Shown here piece by piece: positions 16,747 through 26,345 of a DNA stretch of 37,918 nucleotides. Both the position numbers and the translations under genes were made by a program. Position 1 is the first letter of the stretch. Each line of letters starts with the position of its first letter. This stretch comes from an uncultured SAR86 cluster bacterium (GTDB taxonomy: Bacteria > Pseudomonadota > Gammaproteobacteria > Magnimaribacterales > AG-339-G14): the NCBI GenBank assembly GCA_902562135.1, contig CACESE010000001.1, positions 94,181 through 132,098 on the forward strand. Direction: 5' to 3'. The notes beneath the pieces were generated by a model. That model saw only the letters and a program-made list of their open reading frames with translations, ran no database searches and was not told the DNA's origin.

Positions 16747-18539
16747 AAGGAAAACAATTTTTATCTGGACAAAGCATTTTAAAAAGAATTTTTTTATTTT
16801 TAATTCCATTTGGGATATTGCTATTTTTTGCTTTTCTTCAAATTTTAAATTTGATGATTTTTCAATCTGAAAAATTTAAAACTCAAGCTGATACAAATAG
16901 AGTTTTAAAAGAAAAAGTATTTCCACCAAGAGGTTTAATTTACGATACCAAGGGAAGAATAATTGTTGATAACTTTATTCGACAGGATTTAGTCATTACG
17001 CCAAATTTTATTAATGATTATTCAAAATATTTGTCTTTACTGTCTGAAATAACTGGAGAAGATGAAAACATTTTAGAAAATGTCTTTTATGAAAAGTTAA
17101 GTGAAATCAAACCTTTTCAATCTTTCACGCTTTTAAGAGGTCTTAATGATGAGCAATTAGCAAAACTTAAATTGAATTCATCAAATTTGGCTGGTACAGA
17201 AATCAATCCCAGTTTTTCAAGAAATGTTGTCTACGGAGAGAGTTCAGGTTCATTGATAGGATATTTAGGTTTTGCTTCCAGAAAAGATATCTTAAATAAT
17301 TCAAATTTAAAAAACTTCAATGATCAGCAAATAGGTTTATTGGGAATAGAAAAGGAATTTGACGAACATTTGAGAGGCACTATTGGTTATAGATTTTCGG
17401 AAAAAGATGCAAAAGGTAGGGTGTTAGATGTTTTAGCCATTGAACCATCAATTAAGGGAAAAAACCTAAAACTTTCTATCGATATTGAACTTCAAAACGA
17501 ACTATATAAAGAGTTTGAAGGAAGAAAAGGGGCGTTAATAGCCATTGAGCCTGATACCGGCTTTATTAGAGCTATGATAAGTTCACCTTCCTATGATCCA
17601 GATCATTTCAATAATCTTAACGTTGAAAAGATTAAAACACTTCTAAGTAATAAAAATAGTCCATTGTTTAATAGAGCTATATCGGGACAATATCCACCGG
17701 CTTCAACTTTAAAACCATTTATAGGTTTAGTAGCTTTAGAGGAAAAAGTTATTTCTTGGAGGGATAAAATTTTAGATGAAGGTGAGTTTTTTGTAGAAGG
17801 TGATGAAAGGCCTTACCGAGGTTGGAAAGAAGGAGGCCATGGAGAAGTTGATATGGAAAAAGCAATTGCAGAATCTTCTGATGTATATTTTTATAACATT
17901 GCATTTGACTTAACTGTCTCTTCGATCTCTCCATTTTTAGAAAAATTTGGATTCGGAAAATCTTCCCAACTATTTAAAAATGAAAGTGAGGGTATTTTGC
18001 CCGATCAAAAATGGAAACTTGGTCAAAAGGGAGAATTTTGGTTCAAAGGGGACACAATTAATATGGGAATTGGTCAGGGATATATTTTAGCTACGCCTCT
18101 TCAAATAGCACTTGCCTATAGCGCACTCATTAATGGAGGAAAGTTAATATCGCCAAGAATTGTTGAATCCATTGATGGGGAAGAAGAAAAATTTTCTTCA
18201 AAACAAATAGACATAAAAAACAAAAAAAATCTCGATTATATCCAAGAGGCATTAATATCCGTTGTTGAATCGGATACTGGTACTGCAAAAAATATTTTTA
18301 ATCCAAAATTAAGAATCGCAGGGAAAACTGGAACTGCTCAAGTAAAAAGCTTGATAGACGACAAAAAATATCAAGAAATAAGAGAAAATATTTTGCTGAG
18401 AGACCATGCATTATTTGTTGGCTATGGGCCAGTTGAAGATCCATCGTTAGTTGTTGTTGTCATTGTTGAAAATGGAGAAAGCGGCAGTCTTGTGGCAGCT
18501 CCAATTGTAAAAAAAGCAATAGATTTTTATCAAAAATAA
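16743..18539 (+). CDS. mrdA: Penicillin-binding protein 2 (elongasome transpeptidase)
   Basis: A 598-residue class B PBP with one N-terminal membrane anchor (about 14-40), a pedestal/dimerisation domain opening with FPPRGLIYDTKGRIIVDN, and a transpeptidase domain. The penicilloyl-serine motifs are S321-T-L-K (PPASTLKPF), S378-S-D and KTGTAQ. It cross-links lateral-wall peptidoglycan in complex with RodA, whose gene starts immediately after the stop. The order nadD-rsfS-mrdA-rodA is standard for gammaproteobacteria except for the absent rlmH. Confidence 0.96.
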   Translation: MKGKQFLSGQSILKRIFLFLIPFGILLFFAFLQILNLMIFQSEKFKTQADTNRVLKEKVFPPRGLIYDTKGRIIVDNFIRQDLVITPNFINDYSKYLSLLSEITGEDENILENVFYEKLSEIKPFQSFTLLRGLNDEQLAKLKLNSSNLAGTEINPSFSRNVVYGESSGSLIGYLGFASRKDILNNSNLKNFNDQQIGLLGIEKEFDEHLRGTIGYRFSEKDAKGRVLDVLAIEPSIKGKNLKLSIDIELQNELYKEFEGRKGALIAIEPDTGFIRAMISSPSYDPDHFNNLNVEKIKTLLSNKNSPLFNRAISGQYPPASTLKPFIGLVALEEKVISWRDKILDEGEFFVEGDERPYRGWKEGGHGEVDMEKAIAESSDVYFYNIAFDLTVSSISPFLEKFGFGKSSQLFKNESEGILPDQKWKLGQKGEFWFKGDTINMGIGQGYILATPLQIALAYSALINGGKLISPRIVESIDGEEEKFSSKQIDIKNKKNLDYIQEALISVVESDTGTAKNIFNPKLRIAGKTGTAQVKSLIDDKKYQEIRENILLRDHALFVGYGPVEDPSLVVVVIVENGESGSLVAAPIVKKAIDFYQK

Positions 18540-19643
18540 ATGAGTAGGAAACCTTTAGATTATTCTCTTAACCTTGATATAGGAACTTCAAAAAGAAAAA
18601 CATCTTTAGACTTGTGGATCATCTTATCTGTGCTTTTTTTAAGTGTATTCGGGATTTTTATGATTTATAGCGCGAGTCAATCTTTAGAAATGGCATTTAG
18701 ACAGGCAATTTATCTAGTCTTTGGGTTTTCATTACTTCTTTTGATCTCATTTTCAAATTTTAGAAAGATGGAACTTTTTTATCTTTATAGTTATTGGCCG
18801 GGATTATTTTTCTTAATATTAGTTTTGATTATTCCAAGTGAAGGCAATGAAACTAAAAGATGGATAGATTTTGGGCTTTTTACTTTTCAGCCATCAGAGT
18901 TAATGAGATTTTTAATTCCAGTTTCAGCAGCAGCATTTTTGTCAAGAAAGCCTATGATTTCAAATTTTGATTATTTGGCTGTTTTTATTTTAACCATGAT
19001 CGCAACCTATTTAGTTTTACTCCAACCAGATCTAGGTACGTCAATTATTGTGTTCCTATCTGGAATACTTCCTATTTTATTAGGCGGTTTATCTTGGACG
19101 TTTATAAGTTTTGGAGTTTTTACAGTTTTACTTTCTTTACCAGTGCTTTGGTTTTCACTATTTGAATATCAAAAACAAAGAATCATTACTTTATTTAATC
19201 CTGAGGCTGATATTTATGGAGCCGGCTGGAACATAGCTCAGTCTAAAATTGCAATAGGTTCGGGAGGGATTTTTGGAAAAGGATATTTAAATGGTTCTCA
19301 GAGTCAATTAAATTTCATTCCTGAAAGTCATTCAGATTTTATATTTTCTGTAATTTCTGAAGAATTTGGGCTGGTTGGAGTAGCATCGTTATTTATCATT
19401 TATGGGTTGCTTATTTATAGATTGCTTTTAATTTCTATAAATCATCAAAATAGATTTGCTAAGATTTTATCAGCTACGCTGTCTATGATATTGCTTGCTT
19501 ATATTTCAATAAATATATGTATGGTGATTGGCCTACTACCAGTGGTTGGAATGCCATTACCTTTTGTAAGTCAAGGAGGTACAGCCTTAATTATTAATTT
19601 GGTTACAATAGGAATTATATTGTCTCTTAGAAGAGAAACTTAA
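18540..19643 (+). CDS. mrdB: Rod-shape SEDS glycosyltransferase RodA
   Basis: A 367-residue SEDS protein with about ten membrane helices. Diagnostic segments are FGIFMIYSAS in the first helix, KRWIDFGLFTFQPSELM (the catalytic-loop region), LLQPDLGTSI, the AGWNIAQSKIAIGSGG loop, FIPESHSDFIFSVISEEFG, and the last-helix LPFVSQGGTALI. RodA polymerises lipid II into glycan strands for cell elongation, working with PBP2. Its ATG abuts the mrdA stop (TAAATG) and mltB follows with no gap, so translation of all three is likely coupled. Confidence 0.96.
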   Translation: MSRKPLDYSLNLDIGTSKRKTSLDLWIILSVLFLSVFGIFMIYSASQSLEMAFRQAIYLVFGFSLLLLISFSNFRKMELFYLYSYWPGLFFLILVLIIPSEGNETKRWIDFGLFTFQPSELMRFLIPVSAAAFLSRKPMISNFDYLAVFILTMIATYLVLLQPDLGTSIIVFLSGILPILLGGLSWTFISFGVFTVLLSLPVLWFSLFEYQKQRIITLFNPEADIYGAGWNIAQSKIAIGSGGIFGKGYLNGSQSQLNFIPESHSDFIFSVISEEFGLVGVASLFIIYGLLIYRLLLISINHQNRFAKILSATLSMILLAYISINICMVIGLLPVVGMPLPFVSQGGTALIINLVTIGIILSLRRET

Positions 19644-20603
19644 ATGAAATACAGTTTTTTAATATATATTTTTTTCTGCTCTTTTGTGCATTCTAGTTAT
19701 TTAGACAGAGATGAAGTACATGACTTTATTGATTTTATGTCTGAGAAACATAATTTTGATAAAACATATTTGGTAGAGGTTTTTTCAAAAGCTGAAAAGC
19801 AACAAAATATTATTGATTCAATGAATAGGCCTGCAGAGAAAATCGTATCTTGGGACCAATACAAAAGTAGAGTCTCTTTTTTTAGAATCCAAAGTGGGAA
19901 GATTTTTTTGAATGCTTATTCCAAATGGTTCGATAAAGCCGAAGAGGATTTTGGCGTACCTAGAGAGGTGATAGCTGCGATAATTGGTTTAGAAACTAAT
20001 TATGGAGGATACAAAGGCAAAATCAGAGTTATAGATGCTCTTAGCACAGCAGCATTTGATTATCCGCGCAGAAGACCCTTTTTTAAAAAACAACTTGAAG
20101 AGTTTTTTTTACTTTCTAGAGAAGAAAACTTTGATATTACCTCTATAAGAGGGTCTTATGCTGGAGCAATGGGATTTGCACAATTTATGCCCGATAATTA
20201 TAGAAAGTTGGCTTTAGACTTTGATGGTGACGGAAAAAGAGACATTATGAACAATGCTGCAGATGCGATAGGAAGTGTTGCTAATTTTTTATCTTCAGAA
20301 GATGGCAATAAAAGAGGCTGGGACAAAGATGGTTTTATTGCAATTCCCGCAGAGGCTAAAAGAAAAAACAAAAATATTAAATCTTCATTTAAGTTAGTTC
20401 CTTATAAAGAATTAGATATCATTTATGATGGTAACAATTATGATTTTACGAATGAATACATTCAAATTTCGTTATTTCCTAGTAACGAAGAAAAAGACGA
20501 ATTTTGGATAGGCGATAAAAATCTTTATGCTATTACAAGGTATAATCCAAGTTCAAAATATGCAATGTCAGTTTTTCTCCTAAGTGAGGAATTAAAAAAT
20601 TAG
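19644..20603 (+). CDS. mltB: Lytic murein transglycosylase B
   Basis: A 319-residue MltB-family (GH103) enzyme with an N-terminal signal sequence (MKYSFLIYIFFCSFVHSS). The catalytic glutamate lies in AAIIGLETNYGGYKG, and the GSYAGAMGFAQFMPDNYRK and DFDGDGKRDIMNNAADAIGS blocks, typical of MltB, follow. It cleaves glycan strands to 1,6-anhydro-muramyl ends. I see no convincing lipobox, so it may be soluble periplasmic rather than a lipoprotein as in E. coli. It occupies the slot between rodA and dacA where rlpA sits in E. coli. Confidence 0.92.
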   Translation: MKYSFLIYIFFCSFVHSSYLDRDEVHDFIDFMSEKHNFDKTYLVEVFSKAEKQQNIIDSMNRPAEKIVSWDQYKSRVSFFRIQSGKIFLNAYSKWFDKAEEDFGVPREVIAAIIGLETNYGGYKGKIRVIDALSTAAFDYPRRRPFFKKQLEEFFLLSREENFDITSIRGSYAGAMGFAQFMPDNYRKLALDFDGDGKRDIMNNAADAIGSVANFLSSEDGNKRGWDKDGFIAIPAEAKRKNKNIKSSFKLVPYKELDIIYDGNNYDFTNEYIQISLFPSNEEKDEFWIGDKNLYAITRYNPSSKYAMSVFLLSEELKN

Positions 20604-20611
20604 AAGTACTA

Positions 20612-21766
20612 ATGAAACTAATTTATATCTTAAGTCTACTTTTTTTTAGCTTATTTTCTTTTACTCAAGCTTTAATTCCAAATCCGCCTCAATTGTCTGC
20701 TACAAGTTATCTTTTACTTGACGCGAAGACTTTAAAAGTTATTTCAGAAGATAATTCTGATCAATCTACCGGTTTAGCAAGCATTACTAAAATAATGACA
20801 GCTTATGTCGTAGCCGATCAAATTAATAAAGGTTTTTTAAAAAATGATGTGCTTGTAAAGATAAGTGAAAAATGTTGGCGCACAGAAGGGTCAAGAATGT
20901 TTGTTAAAGAAGGAACGGAAGTTTCTGTTGAAGACTTAATGTTAGGGGTGATAGTGCAATCAGGTAACGACGCAAGTTGTGCTTTAGCAGAGCATATTGC
21001 AGGATCGGAATATGATTTTTCAATTTTGATGAATGAATATGCAAAAGAGATGGAATTAGAAGAAACAAATTTTATGAATCCTACTGGATTGCCAGATGTT
21101 AATCACTATTCCACTGCAAAAGATATTGCTAAGCTCAGCATTAGACTCATAGAAGACTATCCAGAAACTTATAAAATTTTTAGCCAAAAAGAGTTTACCT
21201 ATAATGATATTAGGCAATTAAATAGAAATAGCTTGCTTTGGCAAGATGATTCCATCGACGGCATAAAAACCGGTCATACTTCGAGTTCAGGATACTGTAT
21301 GGTTTCTTCAGCAAAAAGAGGCGACATGAGATTGATTGCTGTCACCTTAAATAGTGCGTCTGAAAAGGCTAGGTTAAGAGATAGTAGAAGATTATTAGAT
21401 TATGGATTTAGATATTATTCGACTAAGAAAATTCTCTCCAAATATGAAACTGTTTCATCAGTTGAAGTTTGGGCTGGAAATCAAGACAATTTAAATTTGG
21501 GTCCGGCAGAAGATATATATCTGACTTTAACAAAACCTGAATTCAATGCTTTGGAATTAGTTGTTTCTAAAAACTTGGGTGTTAAAGCTCCTATTGAAAA
21601 AAATGATGTTTTAGATTCTTTAGATTTTTTTATTGACGGACAAAAATTAAAAAGTATAGATTTAGTAGCAGTCAAAACGGTTGATTCAAAGGGCATGTTA
21701 TCGTCCGCGTTTGAAGCTATAGGTTTCTATATTTATAGTTTTTTCATGCAAGATGAAGTCAACTAA
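20612..21766 (+). CDS. dacA: D-alanyl-D-alanine carboxypeptidase (PBP5/6 family)
   Basis: A 384-residue PBP5-type carboxypeptidase that trims the terminal D-Ala from stem peptides. A signal peptide (about 1-20) precedes the catalytic domain with S57-I-T-K (GLASITKIMTAY), the SGN triad in VQSGNDASCALAEH, and KTGHTSSSGYC. A beta-rich C-terminal domain and a terminal amphipathic stretch (about AFEAIGFYIYSFFMQ) fit the family's membrane-tethering helix. Its stop shares a base with the dat start (TAATG), linking D-Ala release with D-amino-acid metabolism. Confidence 0.95.
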   Translation: MKLIYILSLLFFSLFSFTQALIPNPPQLSATSYLLLDAKTLKVISEDNSDQSTGLASITKIMTAYVVADQINKGFLKNDVLVKISEKCWRTEGSRMFVKEGTEVSVEDLMLGVIVQSGNDASCALAEHIAGSEYDFSILMNEYAKEMELEETNFMNPTGLPDVNHYSTAKDIAKLSIRLIEDYPETYKIFSQKEFTYNDIRQLNRNSLLWQDDSIDGIKTGHTSSSGYCMVSSAKRGDMRLIAVTLNSASEKARLRDSRRLLDYGFRYYSTKKILSKYETVSSVEVWAGNQDNLNLGPAEDIYLTLTKPEFNALELVVSKNLGVKAPIEKNDVLDSLDFFIDGQKLKSIDLVAVKTVDSKGMLSSAFEAIGFYIYSFFMQDEVN

Positions 21767-22614
21767 TGTCAATTTGCTATCTGAATGGTAATTTTGTGGA
21801 GCTATCTAAAGCTTCAATTTCGCCTTTAGATAGGGGTTTTCTCTTTGGCGACTCCGTTTATGAAGTATTAGCGGCTTATGAGAAAAATCTTTTTAGGCTA
21901 GACGACCATATGGAAAGACTAAAAAAGAACTTACAATCTTTATCAATAAACATAGCTTTAGAAAATTCAGAAATAAAATCGATTTTGCAAAAAGTTTGTG
22001 AAAAGAATTCAGAAAAAAATCAAATAATTTATCTTCAAATCTCTAGAGGGGCAGAAGCTATTAGAAATCATATTCCAATTAAAGAGACTCAGCCGACAAT
22101 TTTTATATGTTCTTTTGAATTAAAGAACGTACCAAGTGAAAAAAATGATCCAATTACAGCAGTCCTCAATCCCGATATACGTTGGAAGAAAAGTTCGATC
22201 AAATCAAACTCTTTACTTGCTAACGTGCTTTACAAGATGCATGCAAATGATGAAGGTTATGATGAGCTTTTAATGAGCGATGATGGTTTTTTAACTGAAG
22301 GTGCGGTCAGCAACCTTTTCTGTGTTAAAGAAAAAAAAATTTTTACTCCTCCACTGGAATCAAATATTCTTCCTGGAGTGACAAGAAAAGTAATAATTGA
22401 AATTATTAAAGATATAAATCTGTCCTGCGAGGAAGTGAAAATAGATGAAGAATTTTTGTTTAATTCTGATGAACTTTGGATTACAAATACTACTAAGGGA
22501 ATACTGCCAGTGATTAAGGTGAACAACAAAAAAATAGGAAATGGTGCTAAAGGAGAAATTTATCGCTTAGTTATGAAAGCTTTCCTGAGGAAAATTGAGG
22601 ACAGCATAATTTAA
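21766..22614 (+). CDS. dat: D-alanine (D-amino acid) transaminase, class IV PLP
   Basis: A 282-residue fold-type IV aminotransferase. The N-terminus (YLNGNFVELSKASISPLDRG) and FLFGDSVYEVL are family-typical. The PLP lysine is K146 in KKSSIKSNSLLANVLYK, which aligns with D-amino-acid transaminases (IKSLNLLGNV) better than with IlvE. The cofactor segment LTEGAVSNLF follows. It likely interconverts D-Ala and D-Glu for cell-wall use. The dacA-dat order is common in gammaproteobacteria, where lipB and lipA usually follow; here the block ends and the last 44 bases overlap the convergent holA. Confidence 0.88.
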   Translation: MSICYLNGNFVELSKASISPLDRGFLFGDSVYEVLAAYEKNLFRLDDHMERLKKNLQSLSINIALENSEIKSILQKVCEKNSEKNQIIYLQISRGAEAIRNHIPIKETQPTIFICSFELKNVPSEKNDPITAVLNPDIRWKKSSIKSNSLLANVLYKMHANDEGYDELLMSDDGFLTEGAVSNLFCVKEKKIFTPPLESNILPGVTRKVIIEIIKDINLSCEEVKIDEEFLFNSDELWITNTTKGILPVIKVNNKKIGNGAKGEIYRLVMKAFLRKIEDSII

Positions 22615-23500
22615 TTAGAATTTCTTCACTAGAATTCCAAAAATCTGCTCTTCCCATTTTAAAATTCCTATCTAATTTTGCTAACTCTCTCTTCAAAGAA
22701 ATTATTGAATTTAAATCCAATCTATAAGATTTTTCCTTTAAGTCCCTTAAATAAGTTCTGGGCCCTGGAAAAAAAGTTTCAGGATTTTCTTTAACTAAAA
22801 GCAATCTCTCTAATTCTCTAAAAAAGAACCACAAAATTATTGGCTCAGCAATTTTTTTATTTTTGAGATTTTTAAATATTCTCAAACTTGTATCTAAGTC
22901 ATCTTTTAAAATCGAATCTGATAAATTAAAAATTTCAAAGTCTGAACTTTCAACGATTGAGGTTTCGGATGAATTTAAAGCTTTTAAAAATTTTATCTCT
23001 TGAATAGCCGCAAGACAGTTTCCTTGAGTTTTCTCTACAATTAAATTTAAAGTCTCTTGTTTTAAATTAACAGAGTTTAGTTTAGCCTGTTGAGTAATCC
23101 AGCTCTTGAATTGATTTGGATATACCTTCTTTATTTCAATGATATTCGAAAAATTATTTATTTCTTTGAACCATTTTTTTGTAGTCAAACGTTCTATGTT
23201 GTTAATTGAAATAATTAAAGCTTTATCAGAATTTATCTGCTTACAAAAGTCTAGAAATTTTTCTGTATTTTCTTTTGTAATTGATGAGTTCAGCCTTAAG
23301 TCTAAAATTTTTTTTTCGCTAAATAACGATGATTCATTTTCTCTTAATAAATTTTCTAATTTGAAAGATGAGTCATTATTAAAAAAAATTTCTCTTATTA
23401 AAAAGCCTTTATTTTTAAGATCCTTTATTATTTCATCTCTTTTTAATTCTATTAAAAAAGGCTCGGCTCCATAGATTGTATAGATGTTTGTAATTTGCAT
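22571..23500 (-). CDS. holA: DNA polymerase III delta subunit
   Basis: A 309-residue HolA, the clamp-loader subunit that opens the beta sliding clamp. It starts ITNIYTIYGAEPFLIELKRD, the typical delta opening, and carries the AAA+-like N-terminal fold with ALIISINNIERLTTKKWFK, LNLIVEKTQGNCLAAIQEI (family: ...GNLLAAQQEIEKL), and a helical C-terminal domain. It is shorter than E. coli HolA (343 aa). It starts on the lptE stop (TAATG), the standard leuS-lptE-holA order. Its final 14 codons are antisense to the end of dat. Confidence 0.9.
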   Translation of the reverse strand: MQITNIYTIYGAEPFLIELKRDEIIKDLKNKGFLIREIFFNNDSSFKLENLLRENESSLFSEKKILDLRLNSSITKENTEKFLDFCKQINSDKALIISINNIERLTTKKWFKEINNFSNIIEIKKVYPNQFKSWITQQAKLNSVNLKQETLNLIVEKTQGNCLAAIQEIKFLKALNSSETSIVESSDFEIFNLSDSILKDDLDTSLRIFKNLKNKKIAEPIILWFFFRELERLLLVKENPETFFPGPRTYLRDLKEKSYRLDLNSIISLKRELAKLDRNFKMGRADFWNSSEEILIKLCCPQFSSGKLS

Positions 23501-23976
23501 TACAAAGAGGTTGAAAAATTTGTAAGTCTGAAAGATATCTCAGTTAAAGCTTGCTTAAAAAAATTTATTTTTATTTCCTCAACTTTCTGCTCATTCGATA
23601 AAATGCTATTGATATCATATGCAAAATTCTCGTTCGTAAAAAATTCTACAAACTCTTTCTTTGAGTTATTTTTTAGGTAGAAATCCAATTGGTAATCTAA
23701 AGTTCCAACTGCCGGAAAAAAATTTCCATCGGTAGTATTTAAGAATTTCCCAATTCTGTGATTAGTAATTTCAATTTCAACATCTGCATTTTCAGAGGAT
23801 GATAATCTGAGATTTAGAAAAGAACTATTTTTTCTTATTTCAGAGATTAACGATTTATTTAGCGGATTATTTTTGAAGGAAAAAAAAACGTTAAGTGGCT
23901 CTTCTTCTTGATTATTTACTGGCGAATAACCGCAACTAAGTAATATAAAAAATAAAATTGGCAAGTAAAACTTCAT
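23500..23976 (-). CDS. lptE: LPS-assembly lipoprotein LptE
   Basis: A 158-residue lipoprotein with a signal ending in the lipobox LLSCG (Cys15 or so) followed by YSPVN. Position between leuS and holA, with overlapping start and stop codons on both sides, identifies it as LptE (RlpB), which plugs the LptD barrel that inserts lipopolysaccharide at the outer membrane. LptE sequences diverge strongly, so the assignment rests on the lipobox, size and synteny more than on residues. Confidence 0.85.
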   Translation of the reverse strand: MKFYLPILFFILLSCGYSPVNNQEEEPLNVFFSFKNNPLNKSLISEIRKNSSFLNLRLSSSENADVEIEITNHRIGKFLNTTDGNFFPAVGTLDYQLDFYLKNNSKKEFVEFFTNENFAYDINSILSNEQKVEEIKINFFKQALTEISFRLTNFSTSL

Positions 23977-26345
23977 TTTATGACAAAATTAATTAATTTC
24001 TTTTCTATGAATATTACCCTAAGGATCTCACAACTTGATAAAAATTTTTCTACATTTTCTATTTTTTTTGCTTTATCGATAATTGTTTCTTTATCTTCGT
24101 TTAAATTTACTTTCAATGACCCTCTAAGCTTTCCATTCACTTGTACTGCAAATTCAATTTCATTTGATTCAAGCTGTAATGCATCAAATTCTGGCCACGG
24201 ATTATCCTCTATTTTATTGTTATTAAGTTGATCCCATAGCTCATGACAGATATGTGGTGAAATGGGATAAAGCATTAACAAACTCTTATTAATTACATTT
24301 CGTAAAATTTTATTTTTTTCTTTTGTGACTTTTGTTTCTAAGAATTTTTCTGGTATGAAATTTATTAATTCCATTACTGAAGAAATTGCTGTATTAAAAG
24401 ATTGCCTTCTTTCAAAGTCATCCGTGACTTTTTTTACTGTTTGATTAAGCTTCACATTTAATTCTTCAAAAATCTCTTCGTCTTTTGCGTCTAATATTTC
24501 TTGTTTTTTTATTAAAAAAGTTAGATTCCAAAGCTTATTCAAGAATTTAAACGATCCTTTTAATCCATCATTAGACCATTCAAGGGATTGACTTGGCGGT
24601 GCGGCAAACATGGAAAACATCCTAACTGCGTCAGAGCCAAATTCTTTAATCAGTTCTTTAGGATTAATCACATTACCCTTTGACTTAGACATTTTAGAAC
24701 CATCTTTAAGGACCATTCCTTGACATAATAAATTTGTAAAAGGTTCTCTTGTTTCTAAAAGGTTTAAATCATTCATTGCCTTACAAAAGAACCTAGAATA
24801 AAGGAGGTGCAAAATGGCATGTTCTATGCCTCCTATATATTGGTCCACGGGCAACCAATAGTCTGCCTCGTCATCTAAGATTTTGTCATGAGATTTATAG
24901 GACGCAAATCTTGCGAAATACCATGATGACTCGACAAAAGTATCAAAGGTATCCTTATCCTTGATATAAATCTTATCATCAATATTAATCTCTTCTTTGT
25001 TAGAAGAAATTTCATTTAGGTCAGAAAACGGCAAAACATCATTTGGATTATTTTTATTTATCATCATGGGGATTGGCGCTCCCCAGCTTCTTTGCCGAGA
25101 AACTCCCCAATTTCTAAGTCTAAAATTTGTAGACTTACTACCATACTGTTTTAACTGATTGGATGCTTCTTCTGAAGCTAATCCATTTAAAAAATCCGAA
25201 TTTATTATTACGCCTTTCTTAATAAATGCTTCTTTAGATATATCTACTTTTTCATCAGGATCTTCAACGACCTGTTTAATTTCGATGTTGTATTTTTTTG
25301 CAAAATCATAATCTCTTTGATCATGCGCTGGCACCCCCATTAATGCCCCAAAACCATATTGAAGTACATAATTTCCAACCCAAATTTCTATTTTTTCATT
25401 CGTTATGGGATGAAATGCAGTGGCTTCTAATTTGAAACCTCTTTTATCTGCGAGACTAGAACTTATTTCTGAAGTAGACCCTTTAGAGTTTTCCAAGATC
25501 CAATCTTCGAGCTTTTTGTTAGTTTTAATTAATTTTTTGGTAATTGGATGATTTATGGATAACGCTAAAAAAGTTACTCCCATAATCGTGTCAGGACGCG
25601 TTGTAAATACTTTTATCAGATCAGAGGTACTAGTTTCAAAAGAGAATTCCATGCCTTCAGATTTCCCAATCCAATTTCTTTGCATTTGTCTTACCTGTTC
25701 TGGCCAACCATGAAGATTATCAAGTTCGCTTAGAAGCTCTTCCGCATAATCTTCAATTTTTAATGCCCATTGGTTAATAGTCTTCTTTACAACTTCAGCA
25801 CCAGATCTCCATCCTTTTCCATCAATAACCTGTTCGTTAGCTAAAACAGTTTTATCTACGGGATCCCAATTTACTTCCGCTTCCTCTCTAATAACTAAAC
25901 CTCTTTTATAAAGTTCACAAAACAACCATTGTTCCCATTTATAATAATCTTCATCGCATGTTTTAAATTCTCTTCGCCAGTCATAACTAAAGCCGAGAGA
26001 TTTAAGTTGCTTTTTCATATTTTTGATATTTGAATCAGTCCAGTCTTTGGGAGAAACATTATTTTCTATTGCTGCATTTTCTGCTGGCAGGCCAAACGCA
26101 TCCCAACCCATAGGCTGCAAAACATTTTTACCCATCATTCTTTGATATCTAGAGATTACGTCACCAATCGTATAGTTCCTGACGTGCCCCATATGAAGTT
26201 CTCCCGAAGGATACGGAAACATACTTAAGCAATAAAATTTTTCTTTATCTTTATCTATTTCTACTTCGAAACTTTTATTTTTTTCCCAAAATTCTTGAAC
26301 TTTTCTTTCAACTTTCTTTGGGTTATAAACTCCTGATTTGCTCAT
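23973..26345 (-). CDS. leuS: Leucyl-tRNA synthetase lacking the leucine-specific domain
   Basis: A 790-residue class I synthetase that charges tRNA-Leu. The HIGH-type motif is [11 protein letters not shown] (about 44-54) and KMSKS is at 551-555. The CP1 editing domain looks functional: [14 protein letters not shown] and [12 protein letters not shown] with its conserved Asp. The C-terminal domain ends the protein. Two departures stand out. Only five residues separate LCQGMV (540-545) from KMSKS, where E. coli LeuRS carries an insertion of roughly 50 residues, the leucine-specific domain. Also, the ZN-1 region (about 155-190) has lost its cysteines ([13 protein letters not shown]). These explain most of the shortfall against 860 residues. 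It overlaps accC and lptE. Confidence 0.96.
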   Translation of the reverse strand: MSKSGVYNPKKVERKVQEFWEKNKSFEVEIDKDKEKFYCLSMFPYPSGELHMGHVRNYTIGDVISRYQRMMGKNVLQPMGWDAFGLPAENAAIENNVSPKDWTDSNIKNMKKQLKSLGFSYDWRREFKTCDEDYYKWEQWLFCELYKRGLVIREEAEVNWDPVDKTVLANEQVIDGKGWRSGAEVVKKTINQWALKIEDYAEELLSELDNLHGWPEQVRQMQRNWIGKSEGMEFSFETSTSDLIKVFTTRPDTIMGVTFLALSINHPITKKLIKTNKKLEDWILENSKGSTSEISSSLADKRGFKLEATAFHPITNEKIEIWVGNYVLQYGFGALMGVPAHDQRDYDFAKKYNIEIKQVVEDPDEKVDISKEAFIKKGVIINSDFLNGLASEEASNQLKQYGSKSTNFRLRNWGVSRQRSWGAPIPMMINKNNPNDVLPFSDLNEISSNKEEINIDDKIYIKDKDTFDTFVESSWYFARFASYKSHDKILDDEADYWLPVDQYIGGIEHAILHLLYSRFFCKAMNDLNLLETREPFTNLLCQGMVLKDGSKMSKSKGNVINPKELIKEFGSDAVRMFSMFAAPPSQSLEWSNDGLKGSFKFLNKLWNLTFLIKKQEILDAKDEEIFEELNVKLNQTVKKVTDDFERRQSFNTAISSVMELINFIPEKFLETKVTKEKNKILRNVINKSLLMLYPISPHICHELWDQLNNNKIEDNPWPEFDALQLESNEIEFAVQVNGKLRGSLKVNLNEDKETIIDKAKKIENVEKFLSSCEILRVIFIEKKLINFVIK

